NCBI RefSeq assembly: GCF_021129215.1
Contig: NZ_JAJOLP010000001.1
Location: forward strand, 3,658,001-3,722,000
Direction: 5' to 3'
DNA length: 64,000 bases
Origin: Agromyces sp. S2-1-8
GTDB lineage: Bacteria > Actinomycetota > Actinomycetes > Actinomycetales > Microbacteriaceae
The notes beneath the pieces are model-generated. The model ran no database searches, was not told the DNA's origin, and was given only the letters and a program-made list of their open reading frames with translations. How positions within the stretch are numbered: position 1 is the stretch's first letter; each line of letters starts with the position of its first letter. Made by a program: the position numbers and the translations under genes. Positions 28,085 through 36,297 of this stretch are shown here, piece by piece.

Positions 28085-29435
28085 TGCTTTCGACGAACTC
28101 CGAGTAGTCGGCCTCGAGGGTCTCGGTGAACTGCTCGGGTGTCGCCTGCCCGGCGAGCAGGTCCTGCAGTGCCTGTCCCATCGTGTCGCCGAAGGTCGGC
28201 GTCGCGTAGTCGAGGTAGGGCAGCAGGCTGCCGTTGCCGGTGACGTCGCCGAACACGGTGAACACGTCGGCCATCACGCCCTCGCTCGGGGCGAGCTCGG
28301 CGGTGCGGTTGACGGGCAGGTTGCCGGTCTCGGCGAGCACGTCCATCGCCTCATCGCTCGTGATGAAGTCGATGTACGCCGCGGCGACGTCGGTGTTGTC
28401 GGCCGCCGAGGTGATCGTGAACGGCAGGCCGGTTCCGCCCGTCGTCGCGGGCGTGCCGTCGCCGGTGTTCGGGATGAAGAACCCGACGTCGTCGCCCATC
28501 GCGTCGGCGAGGTCGGCGGCGAGCCACGAACCGCCGATGAGGAAGACGCCGTCGCCGGCCGCGAGCGACTGCCAGGCCGCGTCGTAGTCGGTGCCGTTCA
28601 CGCCGTCGTTGAAGTAGCCGGCCTCGACCCAGCCCTGCAGGGTCTCGGCGGCCGCGACGTTCTCGGGCGTGGTCCAGCTCTGGCCGGCGTTGCCGAGGCC
28701 GAGGTCGGTGATGACCTCGGCGTCGACGTCGTCGCCCTGCACCGGGCCGAACACGTGCAGCGCGGGCCACTTCTCGATGTTGCCGAGCAGCATCGGCGTC
28801 TCCCCCGCCGACTTCGCGGTCTTCAGGGCCGCGTCGAACTCGGACCAGTCGGCCGGCACCTCGAGGCCGAGCTCCTCGAGCTTGGACTTCGAGTAGAAGA
28901 CGCCGACGACCTCGCCGACCTGCGGCAGGCCGTACAGGTTGCCGTCGCCGAACACCTTCGCGTCATCGCTGTACGTCGAGTACTGCAGCACCGACGGCGA
29001 GTACCGGTCGAACCAGCCGTACGCCTCGGCGTAGTCGTCGAGCGGGCGCAACTGCTCGGCGGCGACGAACTGGCCCATCGTGTTGCGGCCGTTGTTCGCC
29101 TGCACGACGTCGGGTGCGTCGGCGTCGGTGAGGGCGAGCCGCAGCGTGGTCGCGAGGTCGTCGAACGACTGCGAGTTGCGGTCGATCGTCACGTTCGGGT
29201 ACTTCTCCATGAACGCGGCGTTGAGCTGCTCCATCTGCTCGTTCTGGCCGCCGCGCACCTCCTGGTCCCACACGGTCAGGGTGACGTCGCCGACATCCGA
29301 GATGTCGGTGCTGATGTCGCCCGTGTCGGCGGTGTTGCCGGGGCTCGCACCGGTGCCGGGGGCGCAGCTCGTGAGGGCGACGACGAGGGCGGCGCCCGTC
29401 AGCGCCACCGCGGTCAGTCGGGTGTTCCGTCTCAT
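28077..29435 (-). CDS. Extracellular solute-binding lipoprotein (sugar ABC transporter)
   Basis: 452 residues. The N-terminus is a lipoprotein signal with lipobox ALTSC (Cys at about 24). The mature part is a family 1 (CUT1) binding protein: LTVWDQEVRGGQNEQMEQLN, then FMEKYPNVTIDRNSQSF, APDVVQANNGRN, YGLPQVGEVVGVFYSKSKLE and DGVFLIGGSW. It delivers sugar to the two permeases encoded downstream. The ATG at 29435 overlaps the kinase stop by 4 bases (ATGA) and has a GAGAGG ribosome binding site, so kinase, binding protein and permeases form one coupled operon. Confidence 0.94.
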   Translation of the reverse strand: MRRNTRLTAVALTGAALVVALTSCAPGTGASPGNTADTGDISTDISDVGDVTLTVWDQEVRGGQNEQMEQLNAAFMEKYPNVTIDRNSQSFDDLATTLRLALTDADAPDVVQANNGRNTMGQFVAAEQLRPLDDYAEAYGWFDRYSPSVLQYSTYSDDAKVFGDGNLYGLPQVGEVVGVFYSKSKLEELGLEVPADWSEFDAALKTAKSAGETPMLLGNIEKWPALHVFGPVQGDDVDAEVITDLGLGNAGQSWTTPENVAAAETLQGWVEAGYFNDGVNGTDYDAAWQSLAAGDGVFLIGGSWLAADLADAMGDDVGFFIPNTGDGTPATTGGTGLPFTITSAADNTDVAAAYIDFITSDEAMDVLAETGNLPVNRTAELAPSEGVMADVFTVFGDVTGNGSLLPYLDYATPTFGDTMGQALQDLLAGQATPEQFTETLEADYSEFVESNG

Positions 29436-30529
29436 GATGTACCTCTCTTCTCGGGATTCGATCGCCGGGCCGCTGTGGTGCCGTAGTCGGCGAAGGGGAA
29501 GGTGAGCTCCGCTCTGCGGCGCCCGGATGCCTCGGGGACGGCGTCGCTCAGGAAGGCGAATCTCGTCGCGAGCTCGCGATCGTCGCCGCCCTGCGCACGA
29601 CTCCACCAGTCGGCGACGTCGCCCCAGCCGGGGGCGCCGACCGCGCCGCCGGGGTGCTCGACGGCGAGCGCCGCGCAGAGCGACGCGAACGAGAGCCGCT
29701 GTTCGAGGTCCCAGTCGCGCAGGGTGCCGAACACGAGGGCCGCACCGAAGACGTCGCCGGCGCCCGTGGCGTCCCGTCCGCTCGTCGGCACCGCGGGCAC
29801 GACGACCTCGTCGCCGCTCGCCGAGTCGATCGCGACGGCACCGTGCTCGCCGCGCGTGACGACGACGAGCGGCACGAGCTCGGCGAGCGCGCGGGCCGCG
29901 CCGGCCGCCGAGTCGGTGCGCGTGTAGGCCATGGCCTCGGTCTCGTTGGGGGTGAAGGCGTAGCAGTCGGCGAGGAGGCGCAGGTCGGCCGGGTCCCAGC
30001 GTCCGCTCGAGTCCCAGCCGAGGTCGGCGAAGATCTTCGTGCCCGAGTGGGCTGCGGCCCGCCACCAGGCGTCGACCTCCCGGCCCCCGCGCGAGGCGCC
30101 GAGGTCGACGAAGGTCGCGCGAGCGGCGGGTCGGTCGCCGACGAGCTCGCCCGCGGTGAACGGCGCCGGCTCCTCGCGGGTGACCATGCTGCGGTCGCTG
30201 CCGGAGGCGATCGAGACGGTGACGGGCGTGGGCCAGTCGGGCACGAGGCGCGAGCGGCCGAGGTCGATGCCCTCGCGGTCGGCGAGGAACTCCCAGCACC
30301 AGCGACCGTAGACGTCGTCGCCGAGCGTCGCCGCGAGCGCGGTGCCGAGGCTGAGGCGGGCGGTGGCGACGGCGAGGTTGGCGACGCCGCCCGGGCTCGA
30401 CGCGAGGCCCTCTGCGTACACCTCGGTGCCCGGGCGCGGTGCCCCGTCGACGCCGGTGAACACGAGGTCGAAGAAGACGGGCCCGGTGAGGAGCACGTCG
30501 ACGCCGTCGTCGGCAGCCCGTTCAGCCAC
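29432..30529 (-). CDS. PfkB-family carbohydrate kinase
   Basis: 365 residues of the ribokinase/PfkB fold: SPGGVANLAVATARLS near the N-terminus is signature 1, FTPNETEAMAYTRTD is central, and GRDATGAGDVFGAAL is signature 2 with the catalytic Asp and anion hole. The family phosphorylates sugars or nucleosides with ATP. The GTG at 30529 is preceded by AAGGAGG. It is the first gene of the sugar ABC operon. Together with a GH4 glycosidase on the other side, the kinase may phosphorylate the imported sugar before or after cleavage. Confidence 0.9.
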   Translation of the reverse strand: MAERAADDGVDVLLTGPVFFDLVFTGVDGAPRPGTEVYAEGLASSPGGVANLAVATARLSLGTALAATLGDDVYGRWCWEFLADREGIDLGRSRLVPDWPTPVTVSIASGSDRSMVTREEPAPFTAGELVGDRPAARATFVDLGASRGGREVDAWWRAAAHSGTKIFADLGWDSSGRWDPADLRLLADCYAFTPNETEAMAYTRTDSAAGAARALAELVPLVVVTRGEHGAVAIDSASGDEVVVPAVPTSGRDATGAGDVFGAALVFGTLRDWDLEQRLSFASLCAALAVEHPGGAVGAPGWGDVADWWSRAQGGDDRELATRFAFLSDAVPEASGRRRAELTFPFADYGTTAARRSNPEKRGTS

Positions 30530-30607
30530 GCATCCTCCTTGATTGCGATCGCCTGCGCGATCGTCGATCGGCTTTGACTGAACATACTCTCGAATGAACG
30601 GTGCTGC

Positions 30608-30650
30608 GTCAATTCATGCGCGAAATTGTCAATTCATGCTCGAAGTTGAC
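30608..30650. promoter_or_regulatory. Tandem 20-base direct repeats, DeoR operator
   Basis: GTCAATTCATGCGCGAAATT (30608-30627) is followed directly by GTCAATTCATGCTCGAAGTT (30628-30647) and GAC. Eighteen of 20 bases agree. Each unit also has inverted character (CAATT/AATTG, GTCAA/TTGAC). The array covers the -35 region of a TAGCAT box at 30654-30659, 7 bases before the ATG at 30667, and lies between the divergent kinase/ABC operon and the DeoR gene. Confidence 0.75.
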
Positions 30651-30666
30651 TGCTAGCATCATGCTC

Positions 30667-31416
30667 ATGCTCACAGCAACGCGACAGGCGCACATCCTGA
30701 ACTCCCTGCGCACCGACGGTGAGGTCACGGTCGAAGAGCTCGCCGAGCAGTTCGGCGTCTCGCTCTCGACCATCCGTCGCGACCTCAACGCGCTGAGCGC
30801 CGAGGGCCTGCTGCGTCGCGTGCGCGGCGGGGGCAGCATCGAGCCCGACCAGATCCCGTTCACCGATGTCGAGCGCCAGCACGCGCCCGAGAAGTCGCGG
30901 GTCGCCGAGCGTGCGGCCGAGCTGGTCGCCGAGGGCGACGTCGTCATCATCGACATCGGCACGACGACCGCCCTGCTCGCGGCGCAGCTGCGCGGCCGGC
31001 GCATCACGGTCATCACCGCGAGCCTCGCGGTCATCGACGAGCTCCGCGACGACGACGTGGTGGAGCTCATCGTGCTCGGCGGTGCCGTGCGCAAGAACTA
31101 CAACTCGATGATCGGCACGCTCACCGAGCAGGCCCTCGCCCAGATCCGCGCGACGACGTGCTTCCTCGGCACGAGCGGCATCCGCGCCGACGGCACCATC
31201 TCCGACACCACCGGCATGGAGGTGCCGATCAAACGGGCGATGATCGAGTCATCCCAGCGCACGGTCGTGCTCGCCGACGGCTCGAAGTTCCCCGGCGTCG
31301 GCGTGCTGAGCGTCTGCGGCCCCGACCAGATCTCGGCGGTCGTGACGAACGACGATGCGGATGCCTCCACCCTCGATCTGCTCCGCGAGGCGGGAGTCGA
31401 GGTGATGGTCGCGTGA
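30667..31416 (+). CDS. DeoR-family transcriptional regulator
   Basis: 249 residues. The N-terminal winged HTH has the DeoR signature (RQAHILNSLRTDGEVTVEEL, then AEQFGVSLSTIRRDLNAL, and EGLLRRVRGG). The C-terminal sugar-phosphate-sensing domain shows VIIDIGTTTALLAAQL and ADGSKFPGVG. It is expected to bind phosphorylated sugar made by the kinase or glycosidase. ATG 30667 is preferred to 30661 because it lies 7 bases after the -10 box. Its stop overlaps the GTG of the GH4 gene by 4 bases. It likely controls both its own operon and the divergent ABC operon. Confidence 0.93.
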   Translation: MLTATRQAHILNSLRTDGEVTVEELAEQFGVSLSTIRRDLNALSAEGLLRRVRGGGSIEPDQIPFTDVERQHAPEKSRVAERAAELVAEGDVVIIDIGTTTALLAAQLRGRRITVITASLAVIDELRDDDVVELIVLGGAVRKNYNSMIGTLTEQALAQIRATTCFLGTSGIRADGTISDTTGMEVPIKRAMIESSQRTVVLADGSKFPGVGVLSVCGPDQISAVVTNDDADASTLDLLREAGVEVMVA

Positions 31417-32744
31417 AGCTCACCATCATCGGCGGCGGCGGGTTCCGTGTGCCGCAGGTCTTCGAGGCGGTCGCGGCCGACGACGCACCCGTGCGCATCG
31501 ACGAGCTCGCGCTCTACGACGTGTCGGCGTCGCGACTCGAGACGATCGGGGCGATCGTGTCGCGCCTCGCGCAGGAGCGCCGGCACGTGCCGGCGATCAC
31601 GACGACGACCGACCTGGAGGAGGCGCTGCGCGGCGCCGACTTCGTCTTCAGCGCCGTGCGCATCGGCGGCACGCAGGGCCGCATCCTCGACGAGCGCACC
31701 GCCCTCGACCTCGGCGTGCTCGGCCAGGAGACCGTCGGCCCGGGCGGCCTCGCCTACGCACTGCGCACGGTGCCGTTCATGACCCGCCTCGCCGAGACGA
31801 TCCGCAGGGTCGCCCCCGACGCCTGGGTCATCAACTTCACGAACCCCGCGGGCATCGTCACCGAAGCGATGCAGCGCGTGCTCGGCGACCGGGTCGTCGG
31901 CATCTGCGACACCCCGATCGGCCTCATGCGCCGCGCCGCCGCTGCGACGGGCAGCTCGGCCGACGCCATCGCGTTCGACTACGTCGGACTCAACCACCTG
32001 GGGTGGTTGCGATCGATCACGGCCGGCGGAGACGAACTGCTGCCACGGCTGCTCGAGTCGGACGCCTCGCTCGAACGCATCGAAGAGGCGCGGCTCATGG
32101 GCTTCGACTGGGTGCGTGCGATCGGCGCCCTGCCGAACGAGTACCTGTACTACTACTACTTCACGCGCGAGGCGACGGCACGCATCCGTTCGGCGGCGGC
32201 GACCCGCGGCGAGTTCATCGACCGCCAGCAGTCGGCGTTCTACAGCGCCCCCGGCGACGACCCGCTCGAGACGTGGATGCGTGCGCGGCACGAGCGCGAG
32301 TCGAGCTACATGGCCGAGAGCCGAGACGACGACGAGGAGCGCCACGAGTCGGACGTCGACGGCGGCGGGTACCACCAGGTGGCGCTCGACCTCATGGCGG
32401 CGCTCGCGAGCGGGCGCTCGGCGACGATGATCCTGAACGTGCGCAACAACACGCTGGTTCCGCAGCTGCCCGACGACGCCGTCGTCGAGGTCGGCTGCGT
32501 CGTCGACGCCGACGGCGTGCACCCGTGGTCGATCGCGCCGGTGGCGGGCGAGATGCTCGGCCTCATCACGCAGGTGAAGTCGGCCGAGCGCCTCATCATC
32601 GGCGCCGTGCACGAGCGCTCGCGCGAGCTCGCCTGGCGCGGCTTCGCCGCGCACCCGCTCGTCGACTCGGTCGGCGTCGCCCGATCGCTCGTCGACCGCT
32701 ACGGCCAGGCGTTCCCCGAGATCGGCGAGCTGCTCACGGCGTAG
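31413..32744 (+). CDS. Glycoside hydrolase family 4 (6-phospho-beta-glucosidase-like)
   Basis: 443 residues. GH4 enzymes use NAD+ and Mn2+ in an oxidation-elimination mechanism. Visible motifs are the N-terminal dinucleotide fold (KLTIIGGGGFRVPQV), ADFVFSAVRIGGTQGRILDE, VINFTNPAGIVTEA, GICDTPIGL with the metal-binding Cys region, and YVGLNHLGWL with the His ligand. This set fits the 6-phospho-beta-glucosidase branch. The GTG start at 31413 overlaps the DeoR stop by 4 bases. With an ABC importer rather than a phosphotransferase system nearby, the phosphorylated substrate would have to be made by the PfkB kinase, or this branch accepts unphosphorylated glycosides. Confidence 0.92.
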   Translation: MKLTIIGGGGFRVPQVFEAVAADDAPVRIDELALYDVSASRLETIGAIVSRLAQERRHVPAITTTTDLEEALRGADFVFSAVRIGGTQGRILDERTALDLGVLGQETVGPGGLAYALRTVPFMTRLAETIRRVAPDAWVINFTNPAGIVTEAMQRVLGDRVVGICDTPIGLMRRAAAATGSSADAIAFDYVGLNHLGWLRSITAGGDELLPRLLESDASLERIEEARLMGFDWVRAIGALPNEYLYYYYFTREATARIRSAAATRGEFIDRQQSAFYSAPGDDPLETWMRARHERESSYMAESRDDDEERHESDVDGGGYHQVALDLMAALASGRSATMILNVRNNTLVPQLPDDAVVEVGCVVDADGVHPWSIAPVAGEMLGLITQVKSAERLIIGAVHERSRELAWRGFAAHPLVDSVGVARSLVDRYGQAFPEIGELLTA

Positions 32745-33363
32745 GCGCCCAGGCGAATCCGTCGGGGTCGACGAACGCCGCGGCATTCCCGTTGATCTCG
32801 ACGCGGTGCGAGCCGGCACCGTCGGCAGAGACGCCGACGGTCTTCGCGAGTGCGCGTCGCTTGTAGAGGCCGAACCCGATCGGACTGCCCGGCATCGCGA
32901 AGTCGACGTAGCCGCCGATGCTCTTCGCGACCGAGAGCCCGCGCTCGGAGTAGAAGCGCTTGCTCGCCGACACGTCGTCGGCGCCGATGAGCAGCACGAC
33001 GTTCTCGATGCGGTGCGTCGCCGGCCCGGTGTCCTTCTTGGCTTCGCTCGCCATCTGCCAGATCGTGCCGTCGGGCGCCTGCACGACGCCGCCGAACCCC
33101 CACAGCGACTTCTCCGCGGGCTTCAGCACGGTCGCGCCTGCGGCGACGGCCGCGTCGAACAGGTGCACGACGTCGGTCGGTTGGCCCACGATGAGCGACA
33201 TCGTGAATCCGCGGAAGCCGCTCGTCGAGGCATCCGACGGCCTGAGACGCAACCGTTCGCCGAGCCCGAAGGCGCCGTCGTAGAACCGCGCGGATGCCTC
33301 GGGGTCGTCGACCTCGAGCGTCACCGAGTCGATCGACGTGAGCTGTTGCTGGTCGGTGTTCAT
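32734..33363 (-). CDS. VOC (glyoxalase/bleomycin resistance) superfamily protein, two modules
   Basis: 209 residues made of two paired beta-alpha-beta-beta-beta modules. The first begins IDSVTLEVDDPEASARFYDG and ends VVQAPDGTIWQMAS; the second begins IENVVLLIGADDVSASKRFY and ends AAFVDPDGFAWAP. The PDG-x-x-W/F-x endings are typical of VOC metal-site strands, but the usual terminal Glu ligand is not obvious in either module, so it may be non-enzymatic. Its end overlaps the GH4 end by 11 bases on the opposite strand. Confidence 0.87.
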   Translation of the reverse strand: MNTDQQQLTSIDSVTLEVDDPEASARFYDGAFGLGERLRLRPSDASTSGFRGFTMSLIVGQPTDVVHLFDAAVAAGATVLKPAEKSLWGFGGVVQAPDGTIWQMASEAKKDTGPATHRIENVVLLIGADDVSASKRFYSERGLSVAKSIGGYVDFAMPGSPIGFGLYKRRALAKTVGVSADGAGSHRVEINGNAAAFVDPDGFAWAPTP

Positions 33364-33555
33364 GCCGCCGATGTTTCACGGGCGCGCGTCCGGCGTCAAC
33401 CCCGGCGTACCCGCACCACATGACCACACGAACACACCCGGCACGGCCACACGACCACACCCCGCGCCACCGACGGCCGAACGGGCGAGAACCGCCTCCG
33501 CGAATCGGGGGTTCGCCCCCTGTCGGCACGATCGGCGCGGTCGTAGCTTGCCGCT

Positions 33556-34575
33556 GTGACCACCGACACCACCCAGAAGACCGCCGCTCCCGACCGCCCG
33601 AGCACACCAGGCGACACCTCCGAGGCCTCCCCAGCAGCGCGCCGCACCGGCACCCGCATCGCCTGGACGTGGGTGCTGCTCTCGTCGCTCGGCATCGCCG
33701 CGTTCGCGGTCGTGCCGTATCTCACCGCGCCGCTGCGCGAGCTCGCCGAGTCGCCGTCGGGCGGGCTGGCGGGCAACTACGCCGAGCAGCCGCTGCCGAT
33801 CCGGATCGCGTTCTACGCGCACATCGTGGCCGGCGGCATCGCGCTCGTCCTGGGACCGCTGCAGTTCTGGCGCGGCCTGCGCGAGCGGCGCCCGCGCGTG
33901 CACCGCTGGACGGGCCGGGTGTATATCGCTGCGATCGGCGTCGGCGGCATCGCGGCGCTCGTCATCGCACCCGTCAACGATGCCGGACTCGTCGGTCTCT
34001 TCGGCTTCGGCGGGCTCGGGGTGCTCTGGCTCGTGACGGGATGGCTCGCCTACCGCGCGATCCGACGCCACGACGTCGACACCCACCGCGCCTGGATGAT
34101 GCGCAACTTCGCCCTCACCTACGCGGCCGTGACGCTGCGCATCTGGCTGCCGCTGCTGCTGCTCGTGCAGCTGCCGTTCATCGCCGACGGTACCGATTTC
34201 GACGCCGTCTTCGCGAACGCGTACGCCGCCGTCCCGTTCCTCTGCTGGGTGCCGAACCTCATCGTCGCCGAGTGGCTCATCGCCCGCCGCGGACTGCCTG
34301 CGCTCTGGCGGCAGCCCGAGCGCGGCATCCGTCAGCCGTCGTCGTCCCGGCCACGGCCGACGCCCGGCGACCGACGACCGACGACGCGGTCAGCGCGCGT
34401 GCGCGTCGGCCGAGAGGATCGGAACTCCCGCCGCGGCGAGTCCGCTCAGCGTCCGGCTGCCCGGCTCGCCGTCGGTGATGATGCCGGCGACGGCGTCGAG
34501 CGGCACGACCGCGTAGCGGGAGGCGGTGCCGATCTTCTCGGCGCTCGCGAGCACGTAGGTCTCGGCGGCGCGTGA
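33556..34575 (+). CDS. DUF2306-type membrane protein with unusual C-terminal extension
   Basis: 339 residues. Residues about 30-260 carry six to seven membrane helices with the family-like pattern FYAHIVAGGIALVLGPLQFW, RVHRWTGRVYIAAI, and HRAWMMRNFALTYAAVTLRI; several His residues in helices are conserved in DUF2306 and could bind haem or metal. The GTG at 33556 lies 6 bases after a TAGCTT box and is likely leaderless. The last 80 or so residues are Arg-rich, low-complexity, and encoded antisense to the convergent DeoR gene (overlap of 186 bases). The natural end was probably near residue 265, the stop being lost or read through. Confidence 0.82.
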   Translation: MTTDTTQKTAAPDRPSTPGDTSEASPAARRTGTRIAWTWVLLSSLGIAAFAVVPYLTAPLRELAESPSGGLAGNYAEQPLPIRIAFYAHIVAGGIALVLGPLQFWRGLRERRPRVHRWTGRVYIAAIGVGGIAALVIAPVNDAGLVGLFGFGGLGVLWLVTGWLAYRAIRRHDVDTHRAWMMRNFALTYAAVTLRIWLPLLLLVQLPFIADGTDFDAVFANAYAAVPFLCWVPNLIVAEWLIARRGLPALWRQPERGIRQPSSSRPRPTPGDRRPTTRSARVRVGREDRNSRRGESAQRPAARLAVGDDAGDGVERHDRVAGGGADLLGAREHVGLGGA

Positions 34576-35157
34576 GGCGAGGGCGCGCTTCATGGCCGCT
34601 TCGTCGGGGTCGCCGGTCGTCAGGCCGGCGGTCGGATGCACTCCGGTCACGCCGAGGAAGAAGAGGTCGGCGCTGATCGTGCCGGCGGCCTCGACCGCGG
34701 CTGCGCCGCAGGCGACGGCCGAGTGCTTGAACAGGCGACCGCCGATCAGGAACACGTCGGCCGCGTGGTCGAGCAGGCTGGCCGCGATGGTCGGGCTGTG
34801 CGTGATGATCGTGCACTCGAGCGTCTTCGGCAGGGCATCGACCATCGCGAGCGTCGTGGTGCCGCCGTCGAGGATCACGGTGGCGCCGGGCTCGATCATC
34901 GCAGCGGCGGTCGCGGCGACGCGCCGCTTGCTCTCGGGCGCCACCGATTCGCGGCTGGTGTAGTCGGCGACGGCCGGGGATGCGGGCAGCGCACCGCCGT
35001 ACACGCGCACGGCCAGGCCCGCGGCGTCGAGTTCGCGCAGGTCGCGGCGGATGCTGTCCTCCGACAGCCCGAGCTCGACCGCCACCTCCTTGGCGACGAT
35101 GCGTCCGTCGCGTCGAAGACGCTCCAGGAGCAGGTCTTTGCGTGCAGCGGCGAGCAT
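34390..35157 (-). CDS. DeoR-family transcriptional regulator
   Basis: 255 residues. The HTH reads RKDLLLERLRRDGRIVAKEV, then LGLSEDSIRRDLRELDAAGL, and the sensor domain has VILDGGTTTLAMVDAL and GVTGVHPTAGLTTGDPDEAA, the full DeoR pattern. The ATG at 35157 has GGAAGGAA at good distance and is preferred over an upstream in-frame start at 35181. The neighbour on the other strand (35205) starts 47 bases away, so both probably share an operator; A/T-rich repeats TTTTTGCACG and TATTGTGCCCG lie between. No transport or catabolic gene adjoins it. Confidence 0.92.
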   Translation of the reverse strand: MLAAARKDLLLERLRRDGRIVAKEVAVELGLSEDSIRRDLRELDAAGLAVRVYGGALPASPAVADYTSRESVAPESKRRVAATAAAMIEPGATVILDGGTTTLAMVDALPKTLECTIITHSPTIAASLLDHAADVFLIGGRLFKHSAVACGAAAVEAAGTISADLFFLGVTGVHPTAGLTTGDPDEAAMKRALASRAAETYVLASAEKIGTASRYAVVPLDAVAGIITDGEPGSRTLSGLAAAGVPILSADAHAR

Positions 35158-35204
35158 TCGGGTTCCTTCCTGTTTTTGCACGTTTCTGCTGTATTGTGCC
35201 CGAT

Positions 35205-35594
35205 ATGACCAAGCCTATGTTGATTCTGATCGCCGGACCCTACGCCTCGGGCACCGGCGGTGATCCCGAACTGATGGCGAAGAACCTGCGGCGGCTCGAA
35301 GAGGCCGCCTGGCCGATCTTCCAGGCCGGACACGTACCGATGATCGGCGAGTGGGTGGCACTCCCCGTGCTCGCGAGCGCAGGAGCGAGCGGCCCGTCCG
35401 ATCCACTGGCGGCCGAGGTCATGTACCCGACCGCCGAGCGGCTCCTCCAGCACTGCGATGCGGTGCTGCGCCTGCCCGGAGCGTCGCGCGGGGCCGACCA
35501 GGACGTCGCGATCGCACGGGATCGCGGCATCCCCGTCTACTTCTCGCTCGACGAGGTGCCGGCCGCGATCCCGGCCGCGGCGCCGACCGCATGA
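35205..35594 (+). CDS. DUF4406-like (nucleoside 2-deoxyribosyltransferase-fold) protein
   Basis: 129 residues. The N-terminal segment LILIAGPYASGTGGDPELMA and the later CDAVLRLPGASRGADQDVAI match the nucleoside deoxyribosyltransferase-like fold (DUF4406/DUF1937), where GPY and the S/G-A-D-x-D helix bind the ribosyl group. The function in bacteria is mostly unknown. It is divergent from a DeoR regulator, and the two may form a sensor/effector pair tied to nucleoside or sugar-phosphate metabolism. Confidence 0.85.
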   Translation: MTKPMLILIAGPYASGTGGDPELMAKNLRRLEEAAWPIFQAGHVPMIGEWVALPVLASAGASGPSDPLAAEVMYPTAERLLQHCDAVLRLPGASRGADQDVAIARDRGIPVYFSLDEVPAAIPAAAPTA

Positions 35595-35610
35595 CGCGCC
35601 GGCCGGCGCG

Positions 35611-36234
35611 CTACCCGGCGGAGGCGCCGGCGCCCGCCGCCTGCCGGCGCGCGTAGAACTCGCGCACCCGGTTGCGGTTGCCGCAGTCGGAGGCGACGCA
35701 CCAGCGCCGGTTGTGGCGCGGCGAGGTGTCGAGGAACACCCAGCCGCACTCGGCGTCGGCGCACTGCGCCAGCCGATCGAGGTCGTCGCGCAGCAGCAGC
35801 TCGACCGCGGCGAGCGCGAGGCGTCGGCGCGGGAGCGCCAGGTCGACGTCGAAGCTCCAGCCCCATCCGTCGCCCCCGCGCGCGAGCATGCCGGCCGCAG
35901 CGGCCTCGGCGTGCTCGCGCGCGACCAGGTCGGTCGGCCCGCCCTCGTAGCAGGCCGCGTAGAGCGCCTCGCGCAGTTCGCGCACCCGCTCCCACTCGGC
36001 GGCGGCCTCGTCCGGGTGCCTCACCGCGAGCCCGTGCAGCACCGTCTCCTGCGCGGCGTCGACGAGCCCCGACTCGACGGCGAACCGCACGACCTCGTCG
36101 TAGTCGACCAGGTAGTCGACGATGCGGTCGAGGGCGAGCCGCTCGGACATCGTGTTCATGAGGTCGAGCCCGACGGCGCCGCCGATCTGCGCGAAGGGGG
36201 TGTCGCGCCGGCGGTACGTGACCGGATTCGCCAT
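35611..36234 (-). CDS. CGNR zinc-finger/ABATE domain regulator
   Basis: 207 residues. The N-terminal ABATE domain (GGAVGLDLMNTMSERL) binds an unknown ligand. The C-terminal CGNR zinc finger shows Cys residues in CADAECGWVFLD and WCVASDCGNRNRVREFYARR. These are predicted stress-responsive transcription regulators. The ATG is 6 bases after a TAGAAT box and is likely leaderless. It is divergent from the MFS exporter gene by 63 bases and probably controls it. Confidence 0.93.
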   Translation of the reverse strand: MANPVTYRRRDTPFAQIGGAVGLDLMNTMSERLALDRIVDYLVDYDEVVRFAVESGLVDAAQETVLHGLAVRHPDEAAAEWERVRELREALYAACYEGGPTDLVAREHAEAAAAGMLARGGDGWGWSFDVDLALPRRRLALAAVELLLRDDLDRLAQCADAECGWVFLDTSPRHNRRWCVASDCGNRNRVREFYARRQAAGAGASAG

Positions 36235-36297
36235 GCCTTGATTCTAATGCACACTTCGGGCTTTACGCATTCGATCATTTCTGCCAGTGTGTAATGC

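Noticed and set aside
33400..33480. CACACGACCACAC-like low-complexity stretch
   Set aside because: Simple repeat-like sequence without symmetry or a defined unit; no function supported.
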